A DNA stretch of 64,000 bases from Paramecium octaurelia. Lineage: Eukaryota > Ciliophora > Oligohymenophorea > Peniculida > Parameciidae. The translations under genes and the position numbers were made by a program. Below the pieces are notes generated by a model. It ran no database searches. It was not told where the DNA came from and saw only the letters and a list, made by a program, of their open reading frames with translations. Of this stretch, positions 11,523 to 22,932 are shown piece after piece. The stretch's first letter is position 1, and each line of letters starts with the position of its first letter. The DNA lies in NCBI GenBank assembly GCA_905182995.1, contig CAJJDP010000123.1, forward strand, positions 62,001-126,000. Reading direction: 5' to 3'.

Positions 11523-13059
11523 ATGTTTTATCAATTTTTCTAATCCAAAAACAATCCATCACTCTCTCGTTTAAGTGCAATTAAAACAACTGAAAGAACC
11601 TATGATGCATTACAGGTATCTGCTAATGTCTGTAACAATCACGAAAGAATTGTAACAGAACCATCCACAAACGATTGCTACTTGTTAAAAAAATAAACAT
11701 TTGGTTCGAGACATCAAAAGAATAAACTCAATATTCTTATAAATAATATTCAAAATACATTTAAAGAAGAAATCGAGAAAATCAAAGAAGAAGCCAAATT
11801 AAAATTGGTTGATCCATAAATACATATGTAATTATATGTTTTTTTGATTCATTTAGTTAAGATATTCTCTCAAATAGCAAAGAAGACGTAGAACTTTTGA
11901 TCTACAAATTAAAAAAGATATTGATTAACAAATCCAAACGAGCTTTTTGTGTTGACATTATTTAAGAAATCAATCATTTCATAACAAAATTAAAAAATCT
12001 AGGTATCCATCATATTCACAATATTCCAAGATATCAAAATCCTTGTCACTCTAACACTTGCTAAAATTGCCAAATATTACAATCTCTTGTATTACTCTAT
12101 TTCCCTTGCTAAAAATGCCAAAAGATTGTCAGACTCAGAATCTCTACTCAAATACAAACTTAAAGCATACAGCATTTTATCTTAATGTTTTCTTAAGCTA
12201 AGACTTAAATAAGCCAAAATCTATATCACCAAATATTTGATGTGCAGTTGGAAACTAAAATTAGTCAATTCTGAATTCAAAGGCTATGAATAATTAGGGA
12301 AATATTATTATTATGAAGGCAACATCAGAATGGCTTAATTGTTCCATGACAGAATGCTAAATGGCGAATCTTTGGTAATCCTATCCTACTATTCAATCTA
12401 GAAATTTGATTCTTCTCTTAAAAGGCTAGCTATTTCTAAATTTGAGCAAGGATCCATTGGAAAGAGTAAGAAGGATAATCACATAATTGATGAAAATAAT
12501 TTAGATATTTCCTCAGATGACGAACCTTTTGAAATTATCTTTAATTAAGACTCAAACGATGTTAAAATAAATACAAATAAAATAGTGGCTTCTTATCGAA
12601 AAAAAAATAGACTACTAAACTTTTCAATAAGACAATAGCCTTTATATAACAAAACAACTATCAAAAAAGCTTAGCAAGAAGTCAAAAATGCTAATCTTTT
12701 TATTAGGTATAATAATTAATAATAATGATAGGTCTCCCAAGTAATAGAATGTAAATTCGTTGTTTACAGAATAAGGTAATTTGGATTTATAAAAACTCAA
12801 AAGCTTGCCTCATTCTCATCTTAGATTAGGAGAACTTAAAACTCCTGTCATGTTAAATCATCTAAGTCCAAATAGATGTTTAGTCAATTACCAATCATTA
12901 GAATTGAATAAGTCACCTCAGTCTAATAGGAAGGCAGAAGAAGTTGATCTGCTTTTTGATGTCGGCGATGTTCATAAGATGTCCAAAATCCTTAACAAAA
13001 TAATCACTATTCTTACTAAAATAGATGAATGGCTTTAAATACAGAATGAATTATAATGA
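11523..13059 (+). CDS. TPR-like helical-repeat protein
   Basis: A 484-residue model with introns 11828-11856, 12003-12030 and 12707-12731 (29, 28 and 25 nt); spliced length is exact. The middle (about residues 150-270) shows TPR-style helix pairs: LAKIAKYYNLLYYSISLAKN, KLKAYSILSQCFLKLRLKQA, KGYEQLGKYYYYEGNIRMAQ. An acidic segment (DISSDDEPFE) and a basic, Ser-rich C terminus ending in a short amphipathic helix follow. It has no catalytic motif, so it is probably a scaffold. Several axonemal docking proteins pair TPRs with a disordered tail, but nothing here is specific enough to name one. Its start is 31 bases after the preceding stop. Confidence 0.65.
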
Positions 13060-13119
13060 TAATAATGATTATATATTACATAAATAATTTAAAATATTAA
13101 TAAGTCACTTACCTCTAAC

Positions 13120-14160
13120 ATGAGTAATAAAAAGCAAGATTAACCCTTGGCTAATGCTTAGAATAGATAGAGAGGTGATTAAAAATAAATCTCGTTTTTT
13201 AAATCCAAACTGTCGGGATTGTCACCTTTGAATAAATTCAGTCCTTTCAAGGAATCAAGCACTTATTAGCTATTCAATAAGAATTATGCCTCAGTTGATT
13301 TCACATAACAAAAGTATCAAGTTAAAATTTCAAAGACAGCCCTTATTCAAATCAATTAAATAAAGATCTAAGCATAAAGAACTGTCATCTTTTGATTCCT
13401 AGAGAAGTCCTCATAAATCTCCCAACACTAGCAATTAGTAATTTTATGTTGAATTTACGAAGCTCCTCAAGACAAACTACCTAGAAGAAAGAGTATACCT
13501 CAAGAATTTAGTAAGTAAAGAGATAGGAATAGTAAGTGAATTATAGTAATTTTAGGAAAATACCTTATGACTCATTGAAATCTTAGAACATCTACATAGA
13601 GAGTTAAAAATCTATATCTTAAGCATTGAAACAATACCAGAAGCCAGAGGATATGTAAAATTACATTCACAATTAGGAAATTGATTTTGGGATTAAAAAG
13701 CTTAATAAGAAAAGAGAAATAGGTGATCTTGAATGATGTGGACTAAGTGATCAAACAAACAGATAAATATCAATCCAAAATCACAGAAATAGTACCTATT
13801 CCTCTTTACTTTAATAGACGAACGACCAGGAGGAGTTGAAGAAACAATATCAAAAAATGACTCAGGATGAACATTTGAGTATGGAGAAATATGGCGAAAC
13901 AATTTCTAAATACAACAAAGCCATTTAGTTATTACATGAATTATAAATTGATTACGATTCGCTGTTACCAGAATTACGTATGTATTTTGAAATTGAAATT
14001 AGAGAATGATTAAACTGAGGATTCCTTAAAAAAAGTGTAATAAGAGGAGAATAAGGATGAAACAATACTGCTTCAATAGTTTATCATAAAAAAACTAGTT
14101 AATAAAATAGAAGAATCGAAATCGCTCAATCAATAACTAATTTCAAAGATCAAATAATGA
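13120..14160 (+). CDS. Coiled-coil protein, unknown function
   Basis: A 306-residue model from six exons with introns 13314-13335, 13511-13532, 13723-13747, 13792-13817 and 13978-14002 (22, 22, 25, 26, 25 nt); spliced length is exact. The N terminus is basic, Ser/Pro-rich and probably disordered (FFKSKLSGLSPLNKFSPFKE). The C-terminal half is a heptad-rich coiled coil (QEELKKQYQKMTQDEHLSME, EYGETISKYNKAIQLLHELQ-like repeats). No known domain is recognised. The second and third introns are the least certain, because alternative frames are also partly open around 13560-13730. Five introns in about 1 kb is dense. Confidence 0.6.
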
Positions 14161-14241
14161 TGTTCAAGGAATTTCCAATAGAGAGTTGTAAATATATATA
14201 TCAATTTATTATAATTTCAATTATTTTCCCATAATTTTCTA

Positions 14242-15182
14242 ATGCAACAATCGCAAAAGATTCTCAACTACTTGAATGAAAATTATCTGCTCACCAGTAG
14301 TACTGAGAATCAAGTTGTCACTCTAGAATTTGATTCCCAGTATTATACTCCTTCCTTTCACTTTTTGCATTACTAATTGGTTAATCACCTTAATAGTACA
14401 AGGTAATAAAATACTCCATTAAAGACCACTCCTGATTATAGATTTAGAATTCAACTTCAGATCAAAATGGAAGAATATCTATTCTAGCATTGAATGTTCT
14501 GAGTAAAATGGATTTAAGAAATATGTGAATAATATGTATTTCATCAAAAAGGAGGATTCTTTGAATGAAGTTTTAAAATAAATAGTGGCAGATAACATCA
14601 AAAGTCTAGAGGTTTGATTTCAGGAGTAGAGTTAGCTGAAATATCAATTTTCAATATGATTAGGGAAATACACAAATAACCTTTTCGATCCTAGATTAGT
14701 GTGTTGATCCCTAAAGAATTTAAACACAAAGAATTAAAAAACTATTTAGAGTATTTCAAATTTTAGAATGATTATTGAACAATTGTTGGAGACTGATGAA
14801 AGAATGAAAGGGAATTCAAAGTCCATAATTTAATGGTTAAGATGTTCTAAAAAAGTCTAATGGACATTCCTTACTAAAAAATTATATAATAGAAGGTAAG
14901 GAGTTGTTGAAAGCTAAATTAAAAATTAATAAAATAAAAAGGAAATTAAGAAGAATGACTAATTGGATGTTACTAAGAAAATAGGCGCGACATTCAATTT
15001 GAATTTGAGTTAGGAATAAAAGTTAATGAAAAAAGAGATTGACAATTAAATTAATCCTTAAAAAGGAAAACATTTCTTTAGAAAATGTCCCGTTGATTTA
15101 TTAGAATGAAGGAGATGAGAAGAGAATAATTTTGAATGATGAATAGTAGGATTTCGATGAAGTGGAAGAGTGTGAAGGATGA
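14242..15182 (+). CDS. Hypothetical protein with unresolved splice structure
   Basis: An ATG at 14242 opens a frame beginning MQQSQKILNYLNENYLLTSS. A 22-nt intron (14402-14423 region) leads into RPLLIIDLEFNFRSKWKNIY, and a 20-nt intron near 14601-14620 restores an open frame. Two further frame changes are needed, near 14690-14770 and near 15020-15050. The only GT..AG pairs that give the right phase there are 16 nt, below the usual Paramecium range; for the first, a 31-nt alternative exists. The last frame ends in an acidic tail with TGA at 15180-15182. The hydrophobic strand LLIIDLEF after a long N-terminal region is faintly reminiscent of RecA-fold proteins, but no Walker motif is present. 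Real coding is likely; the exact product is not. Confidence 0.45.
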
Positions 15183-15380
15183 AATGTTTATTTCACATAA
15201 ATCTTATTCATTTATACTGTATAAATTGATTGTATACATAATTATATTTAATAAGATTGACATCTTTCAAAATTGCTACTCCTTAGAACAATTTATAACA
15301 ATATTAAATTAAACAGACTTTTAATAGCAAAATCTCGCCTATCATGTAAAAGACAACCCTAAATTATTCATGTGCAAGTA

Positions 15381-17102
15381 ATGAAGTCCATTAATATGTT
15401 GAACATAGATTTATTCTAAAAGTAAACCTAATTTGATAATGTCAATATTGGTATTTCAATTGACAAAGAAAACTCCTATGCTGGATTGTAAAAGAAGAGG
15501 CAGCTTCAAAATAGAGACACAACCACTCAAACCTAACAGAAGACAGATTTACAGTCAAATAGTGGTTTATAGAAATCATCATCACTCTCTTAATTTTATC
15601 GACCTTCATCCTCAAATGATAAACATTCTTATTAACACTAGAATACGTATGCATACTTAAAAGACATGAAAAACTCATCATATAGTTAGTAACTTTAGTA
15701 GAGTAGTTATTAAAAGCGTCACACTTCCTCTAAGCAAGTCAAAGAACACAATTCTAAATAAGTCTAATACCCTTAGAATATTTAATTGAGACTAAATTCA
15801 CTTGAAAGTTATGAAGACAAGAAGCTTAATCTTAAATTGATGAAGAGTAGTTTATAAAAACAACAAAATCTGAAATCAAAAGATCTCTCAGAATTTAAAA
15901 ATTATTAAATTTTGGACAATAAGACAGAAAAATAAAAATACAAAGGATTATTGGCTAAATACTTTCAAATTAGTTAACATAAAATTGCTGATGAGAAGAA
16001 ATAAACAAAAGATGTAAAACAAATTTATAATATGTACACTTAAATCAAAGATATTAAAAATTGTAATACAAATTAATTAAAATAAACTCAAGAAAAGAAG
16101 AAAGGGCAACTTTAGGAATTTGTCACATAATTAAATGGAGACACTTTCGGAGCTATATAGAAATTATAAATGAGTAATACTCTCATCAAATCTGATAGAT
16201 AACAATCGAGTGATGTTAAATAAACTCATCACAACAAAATTAGTGTGACGTAACAAAATGAACCTGTAAAAATAATCATATTATCATACTTAGTTTCTAT
16301 ATTACATATCTTCAATTATATCAGCATTAAGAGTCAAGGAATAAAATAAATATGACGAGAAAGTAAGGGATCACTTTGCATAAACCTACTAAGTAAAATA
16401 GATTTTTAAATCAAGGGGTTATTGTTTGCAAGTCAATTTGATTTGAATTTTGACGAGGATAAAATATTAAGTCTTCCAAGATCTAACAATTTAAAAACGA
16501 TTGTTTTTGATTTAGATGAAACATTAATTCATTGTAATGAAAATGCATAGATTCCTGGAGATGTCATCCTTCCTATTACATTTCCAAATGGTGAAACTGT
16601 TCAGGCTTCAATAAACATTAGACCTCATGCTTAGAAAGTGTTATAGACACTCTCTAAACATTTTGAGATCATCATCTTCACAGCTTCACATTCAAGTTAT
16701 GCAAACATTGTGATTGATTATTTGGATCCAAAAAGATAATGGATATCTCATAGACTGTTCAGAGAGAACTGTGTATAGACACCTGAAGGGGCCTACGTAA
16801 AAGATTTAAGGTAAAGCTTAAGTATTTTTAGAGTATTAGGAAATAGGAAATTATCGAATGTACTTTTGGTAGATAATGCTTCATATTCTTTTGGTAAACA
16901 GATTGAAAATGGAGTGCCAATCATCTCTTTTTATGATAATTATGATGATTAGGAGTTGTTACATTTACAACACTATTTGTTGAGTTTTAGACATGAGAAG
17001 GATGTGAGAGATTTAAATTAAAGAATGCTAAAATTAAATTAATTCACCAATTATTAAGATCTAAAGGAACTACTGTAAGGTTTATTTGAAATGTACATAT
17101 GA
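15381..17102 (+). CDS. FCP/SCP-type (NLI-interacting factor-like) phosphatase
   Basis: A 545-residue model. A long Q/S/K-rich N-terminal region (about 1-300) precedes a C-terminal HAD-superfamily domain. The catalytic DxDxT is in IVFDLDETLIHC (about residue 355). It is followed by family landmarks RPHAQKVLQTLSKHFEIIIF, TASHSSYANIVIDYLD, KDLRVLGNRKLSNVLLVDNA and SFGKQIENGVPII. Members dephosphorylate Ser/Thr residues, classically the RNA polymerase II CTD; the true substrate here is unknown. Intron 16811-16831 (21 nt) is secure because it restores KDLRVL. The junctions at 16266-16360 are ambiguous: 28+35 nt or 32+31 nt introns both keep phase. The start is the first ATG of the open frame. Confidence 0.85.
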
Positions 17103-17221
17103 TAGATGTTATTAAGGATGTGATCATACATTGTTTATTTGATATAAATAGCTAGAAATGCACAATAATTATAATTTTATTATTTTCATAAAATTAGTTA
17201 ACGAACATAAACAATTTAAAA

Positions 17222-18343
17222 ATGATGAATGTTTCAAAATGTAGTAAATGTTCTAAGGTGCCAGATGATATCCTTATGTTGACATGTAGTCATGATTTAT
17301 GTTTATTATGTGCAGCCAAATCATTTTCAATGCAGCAACCTAAAAGAAGCAAAAAAGTAAAATACACTTTAAGTGATTGATTAGTTTTTTGTTTGTGACA
17401 TTTGTTCTTCTAATACAGAATTAGATGCCAATAGTGTTTATGAATTAGAAAAGCTACATTTAACCACTGCCTTGTAGGATAGATCAAATCGTAAACCTGG
17501 TCAATAGTCGAAATCCAATTTATCAATTGACAAATAAGTTAAACCTCGTTCATAGACTAGATAAGATAACAAAGAGAATGCTAAAGAGAAATCCATTAAG
17601 TATACTAATTAGACAATGGAAGCCAGAGTTTCAATACATTAATCTCAAAGAAAAATGAGTAAGCAACAGAGTGAAAATTCGTTCATTTAACATCCTAGAG
17701 GATTTTGTGCTGATCATCCTGAAGAGGAAGTGTCATACTACTGTTTTGATTGCAATAGCAAATGTATTTGTCCAGAATGCATCATTCATGGAATTCACAA
17801 GAATCACGAAGTCAAAACAATCAAGAAATCATATCCAATTGCGAGGAAATTGTTAGAAGATCAATTGGAATTGAATAATCAATGCATACTACAAGTTGAA
17901 AATCAAAGGCAAGACTTGGAAAAGAAATAAATACAATAACAAGCAATTCAAGATCATCTGAAGTTACAAATAGCCCAAGAATTTCAGGTATATCATACAT
18001 ACAAATATAGATTTTACATCAATTGTTGAATAACAAATAAAGTGAATTGCTTGAAAAAGTGGATAATTTACCTACAATAATGGAATAATAGGAAGGATAT
18101 ATAAATAGACTAAATGAAGTTGAAATCAAAGTTTAAAATTTTAATGAGAAAATTAATGACATGATAGATTCCAAGGATGAATGTGGATTACTCAATTATT
18201 ATGGATCAATTTATGGTCAAACAACACCACAATTGCCTCCGCTTCCCAACATTAAGGAAGTGCAACTATCAAATTAAATATTTTCATAAATTAATGATGT
18301 TAAAAAGTTACTTGGAGGTATGGATATTGATTGTAATTAATGA
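17222..18343 (+). CDS. RING-like/B-box zinc-finger protein with coiled coil (TRIM-like)
   Basis: A 356-residue model with introns 17357-17384 and 17988-18010; spliced length is exact. The N terminus has a Cys-rich RING-like segment (CSKCSKVPDDILMLTCSHDL, then CLLC and, after the intron, CDIC). A basic linker follows, then a B-box: CADHPEEEVSYYCFDCNSKC, CPEC, and H-x-x-H in HGIHKNHEV. A long coiled coil follows (ARKLLEDQLELNNQCILQVE onward). This RING/B-box/coiled-coil order is TRIM-like, so ubiquitin-ligase activity is possible, but the RING spacing is irregular. Its 3' end is 24 bases from the stop of the convergent helical-repeat gene. A second B-box protein lies at 35000-35923. Confidence 0.8.
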
Positions 18344-18367
18344 TATAACTCCATCAATTAAATTATG

Positions 18368-20112
18368 TCATAATCTTCCTTTCAAAATAGTTGGACCCAC
18401 TATCTCGCCTATCCTATTAAGCAATTCTGTCTCATTGTATTATTTCATATACGCCAAAATGTCTGTTTCATCTAACAATTTGATTGGTAATCGTTTAACA
18501 ATCTTCAACTCTTATAATCCTTCGATCAAACACTATAAAATGAAATGTCTTTGCCAATCTATGTATTTCAGACATGAAGATATCAAAACGATCAATTATT
18601 TTAATAATTATTCATCTGGCGATAAAATGGAGATTTACTTAAAACACATAGTAATCCCAAGTAAAGTTTAAGATTGATGTTTACTGACAACCTTATCCTT
18701 GCCTCCTTGAGCTTCCAAACTTTTTTATAAATGGGTTTGTGCCTCTTCTGTGTTTGGCACAACTCCAACAAAATCTTAATAGGCTAATTCCTTATCCTTA
18801 ACCACCTAAACTTTCTATTGTAAATTCTTGATTAAATCAGTATGATCTTTGAACAATGCCAAGATTCTTGCACAAAACTCCTTACATTCCAAAGGCACAT
18901 CACTTAAATGAAATAAGCAATTATCAATAATCTATTGTTGATATGGTAAAACTTCATTCATATGTAATCTGCTTATGTGATACATCAAACTAAATCCAGC
19001 CTATCTGACTATGGGATCAGTTTCAAATAAGGTGCAATTCTGAGCTGCCTTCAATATTTCCTTATGTGGTAATACGTTTGGTGTTTATTTCAAGAACAAG
19101 GTTATTGTTTAAAGAGTTGACAATCCACTACTCCTTATTTAATAATATCGACTTGTTGTGCAATTATAATTATAGATGAGGCATTCCTTAAGGAATCTAT
19201 CTCTGATAATCGTAATTAAACCCAAAATAGGAGGACCTCCAACAGAAGGAAATTGTTGCTAAGCAATATTGGCAGCTATTTCCATCAAATTATCAGTATG
19301 GCAATTGTTGAGCAAGGGTATCAAGAAGCAGTCTTTATTTTTGGGATTCAGAGCTTAGTATTCCTTGAGTGCTTGCATTCTTACTTCAAGAGATTCATCC
19401 ATCAATCCTTATTAAATGGTGGCAATAATGATGGCTTTGTATTCATTTCCTTCAAAGAATTGAAAGAGATGATGAATGAATTTCTGGGCGTACAGTCTTA
19501 CATATTTATTCTAGTGCCTTGCGATCCTTTGAATAATTTCAATCACTTCGATAACTTTTTCAATATTGTATTTGTGCTCTAGGAATAATTCCATTGCTCC
19601 TAATAAGCCTTAGATGTAGTACTCCTTTCTGTTTGTGAAATAATATTTATTCATAAACATTGGTTCCATCACCTTAATTTTATTTTGCATGTCTGGAAAC
19701 TACTCTTTGAGCAAAGTTTATGCAAATTTAAAGCTTTGATTATACGAAATGAAGACATCATCCCAAATTATCATATTAATCAGCAAATCTAAAACTTGAG
19801 TGCTTAATTCTTTGAAGTTGTGTTTCGAAACTAATTTTGATATCACTGATATTGTTAGCTCTTAGACTCGATTATCCTAATGTTGTAATAGTTGTAATAG
19901 TGAATTTTGTAATACATGTAAGACTCTGTCTTCAGTATCTGCAATAAACTTAAATTCTAATAATTGATTACATTGAAAATTGTCATAGCATTTAATATTG
20001 TCTATTCACTTTCGTAAAGGGACTTTGCCTTTTCAAATAGTTCCTCCTTTGACAGACTGCTTGTTCTCAAGTCTTCGACAAAAGAGTTGATATTAGTCAA
20101 TTTATTGTCCAT
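18368..20112 (-). CDS. HEAT/ARM-type helical-repeat protein
   Basis: A 573-residue model with one 23-nt intron, removed just after ...ILNAMTIFN; spliced length is exact. Successive amphipathic helix pairs of about 40 residues fill the protein: VLQNSLLQLLQHQDNRVQEL, LVSKHNFKELSTQVLDLLIN, RQAGFSLMYHISRLHMNEVL, CKEFCARILALFKDHTDLIK. Such solenoids bind other proteins. The overall length and all-helical makeup would fit proteasome chaperone S5b/PSMD5, but no diagnostic motif confirms this, so I leave it unnamed. It starts 32 bases from the divergent gene at 20145, sharing a very small promoter region, and ends 24 bases from the convergent B-box gene. Confidence 0.72.
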
Positions 20113-20144
20113 TTAATATAAATTAAAAAAGAAATAAAATAAAA

Positions 20145-20702
20145 ATGAAATAAAGGTTTAGGCAAACAATGTCATTAGAAATTGCCAAGGTCTCCAATTG
20201 TATAAATATTTTGATATTGAATTCTTGGTTTTGATTCTCATTAATATTTTGATGGCTTTTAATATTGGTTTAGAGATGGGTTATTCATATTTTGTTTATC
20301 GCTGTGAATACGCTCTAAATTGATTAGAGTAGCATATATTTAAGGATGTATTGGCAATTTTCAATGAAATACAGAAGACTTAGTCCTGGGATTATATATC
20401 ATAATGTTACTAATACCTATTGGATTACTTATATTTTAGTGAAATACCATCCTAATTCAGATGATATTTAACTACATTTGTTGATCAATTTGATGGGACT
20501 GCAATTAGTTATGTTTAAACTTCTGTTTGATTTTAAACTATTAATAACGCCTCAAAAATATCAGTTTAATTATTTTATAGTTTAATACATTTAGAACTAA
20601 AATGAATACTTAACTAAATCAATTAGGTATGTTAATACCTTTATTAACTTTGGTAGACAAACTGCACTTAAAATGATGAGAAATAATGCAAAAATTTAGT
20701 GA
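20145..20702 (+). CDS. Small single-pass membrane protein, unknown function
   Basis: A 158-residue model with introns 20156-20178, 20304-20327 and 20406-20439 (23, 24, 34 nt); spliced length is exact. After MKQRNCQGLQLYKYFDIEF comes one clear transmembrane helix (FLVLILINILMAFNIGLEM, about residues 20-38), then a helical, mostly hydrophilic region. A further 30-nt GT..AG segment (20633-20662) contains no TGA and is a multiple of three, so it could be spliced or retained without changing frame. No family is recognised. Its start is 32 bases from the divergent start at 20112. Confidence 0.6.
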
Positions 20703-21163
20703 AAACCTGTTGATACATCACAGGTCTAATAAATTTAAAAAACCAAGATAAAATCATACTTGTACTTAATAAATCTATATTGAATAATTGATCAAAATAT
20801 GTTGTTTATATTAATTATAATATTATTTAATCATAATAATTACAATGAAGCTTAAAAACCAAATATATAAAATTTTAAATGCTAGGAATAAAGCAAAACA
20901 AATTAAAAATATACTCATCTGACCTCGCATATGTTTATATAAGAATTATGAATAATTCAACATATTATAGAATGAGTACTTAAATTAGAAATCATCCAAA
21001 AATGGTCATAATACTAAAAAATAGCACGTTAACAACGATTAATTTTAGTGAAACTGTAAGTTTGGGGGATTTAATCATATTTAAACATAAACATATATAG
21101 ATCATATTGTTGTGAATGAAGAGCATTCAATATTGAGGTCTGTTTATACCTAGAATACCACTA
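20703..21163. other. Intergenic, AT-rich
   Basis: No TGA-free stretch with protein-like composition, no repeat and no RNA gene is recognised in these 461 bases. Confidence 0.4.
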
Positions 21164-21478
21164 ATGGTTATTTTATTCTTATTGGCTGCAACCAGTCCAA
21201 TTCTTTTTTATCCTGGTTTTAATATACCAACCACGAAATTGGCAATCATTTAACTACTCATATCGTTATCATTGTTTGAACAGCAACTATCATCGAATTC
21301 GGAAGAATCTTGTTAACACCACATCGTTAGATCAGTTGATTGTGAGTTTAGAATTATTTTGTTTTCCATTATGTTATTTATTTAATTTAAAATAGCTGAA
21401 ACAATCCATATTTCAATTGATAAATAAACTTATTCGTGCAGTTTTACAGAATTATATTATATAATGCGTCACAGTTGA
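21164..21478 (+). CDS. Small secreted or membrane ORF, uncertain
   Basis: A 104-codon frame from ATG 21164 to TGA 21476-21478 begins MVILFLLAATSPILFYPGF, which looks like a signal peptide or signal anchor. It continues with a Ser/Cys-containing middle and a second hydrophobic stretch (RIILFSIMLFIQFKIAETI). A competing frame on the same strand is also free of TGA across much of this region but has an odd Trp/Cys-rich composition. No splice support and no homologue were found, so I rate it as tentative. Confidence 0.35.
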
Positions 21479-21551
21479 TGAAAAATATTAAAAACAATAT
21501 TGAAGAAATATAAAAAGAATTAATGAAATATATTTCATTAATAAATTATAA

Positions 21552-21761
21552 ATGGGAAATACTCAATAAAAAGTATGTTAAGAGGAAGAACAATTAGCAT
21601 AACAACAATAGATGTTGAAATCAAGAATGTTGTACAGGGTCATCAAAAGTCATAAGCGATTGCTTAAAAAATAGGCATTTTGTTTGGGAATCACATTTGT
21701 TCTGATTCTATTGGCATTGATGAATTCTGTGTTATTGTTGTTGTATGATGATGAAAATTGA
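21552..21761 (+). CDS. Small membrane protein with possible N-myristoylation site
   Basis: A 69-codon single-exon frame begins MGNTQQKVCQEEEQLAQQQQ. The Gly2 start (MGN) is compatible with N-myristoylation. A basic stretch follows (SHKRLLKKQ), then one strong transmembrane helix (AFCLGITFVLILLALMNSVL) and a short acidic end. The layout fits a small tail-anchored-like membrane protein with its basic side facing the cytosol. No family is recognised. Confidence 0.5.
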
Positions 21762-21938
21762 TTTTATTTATTGAATAATTCTTAAAACCATAAATTTAAA
21801 GATAGATTAGTTTAGCCTTTAATATAATCAATTTTACCAATTAAATAATGATGATAATAGCACCAGAATTGATTTATCATGAAATCAACATGCCTTCCTT
21901 AACCTGAAATTTATATATATATTTTAATAATATTTTTT

Positions 21939-22895
21939 ATGAGTTCTAATGGTAGTGCATTGAAGGGATCAGGTAAATGTAAGTAACGAATCAAATAGCA
22001 ACCCCTGATTTGGCAAAATAAGTGTTGGTCCAGAAATTGGCTCAACAAATAGTGAACCAGATAGTGTCAGATGATGTTATTGACGATAAAATTGAGGAGG
22101 AAGAAAATCAAAACAAAGAGCCTACGTGCTGTCAAATGTTCTGTGCTCCCTTTACGTTGAAATACTATTAACCATTCTTCAATGATTTAACAACTAAAGT
22201 AATAGCATAAAAACTATGGGCATCCTTTTTCCCATTCAAAGCAACCTTCTTTGAAATTCAAGATGGAAAGGCAGATTTATATGGGCCAATCTGGGTTTAT
22301 GCCACCTTAGTATTTGCAGTAGCTGCTGCAGGTAACATCTCAGGTTATTTGGCAACTCCAAGCAACATTGCATTCCATTACAATTTCGATTTCATACCAA
22401 CGGCATCATCCTTACTATTTGGAATAGCATTTCTAGTACCGTTTGCAATTTATATGGTTATGAAAATGTTGGGAGGCAGACATCTCCATTTAACATCAGT
22501 TATCTGTATATATGCCTATGCTTAAACATGCATAATACCTGTGTGTGTGGTATGCTCAATACCAAATCCTTAATTGCAGTGGGGAGCATTGATCTACGCA
22601 ATGATTAACTCATCTTTGTTCTTGATTGTCAATTATTGGGGGTATTGATATGAATGGCAATATCTTTTAGAGAGTTGGAGAAGAACATATAGGCCAAGAA
22701 ACACATAGTGATCTGGTTGATTGCTGGATGTTAGGTGGTGTTGTTGTTATTGTTCAAGATGTACTTCTTCTTGTATGTATACACAAACCCTTATACTGGA
22801 TCAAGATTCGATTAGCTCACAAAGATTGTAAATGAATATTTGTAATTTAGGTTCATACGGATCACTTCTTTTTGCATCATCATCAATAACATTGA
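21939..22895 (+). CDS. Yip1-domain protein, YIPF1/2-like
   Basis: A 292-residue model with introns 21973-21998, 22642-22670 and 22828-22850 (26, 29, 23 nt); spliced length is exact. A hydrophilic N terminus is followed by the Yip1 signature DLYGPIWVYATLVFAVAAAG with GNISGYLATP. Five hydrophobic segments follow (FGIAFLVPFAIYMVMKML, SVICIYAYAQTCIIPVCVVC, WGALIYAMINSSLFLIVNYW, HIVIWLIAGCQVVLLLLFKM among them). Members sit in Golgi and early secretory membranes and act with Rab GTPases in vesicle traffic. The tail ends VHTDHFFLHHHQQH once the last intron is removed. Without that removal the frame would run on into the next gene, whose separate ATG lies at 22933. Confidence 0.88.
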
Positions 22896-22932
22896 GAATA
22901 TTAAATTATTTATAATATTATTATTTAACCGA

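Noticed and set aside
18177-18671. A 164-codon plus-strand ORF in the standard code.
   Set aside because: It overlaps, out of frame or antisense, the B-box gene end and the helical-repeat gene, both much better supported.
18368-20112. Naming the helical-repeat protein as proteasome chaperone PSMD5.
   Set aside because: Only length and helical repeat character agree; no diagnostic motif was visible.
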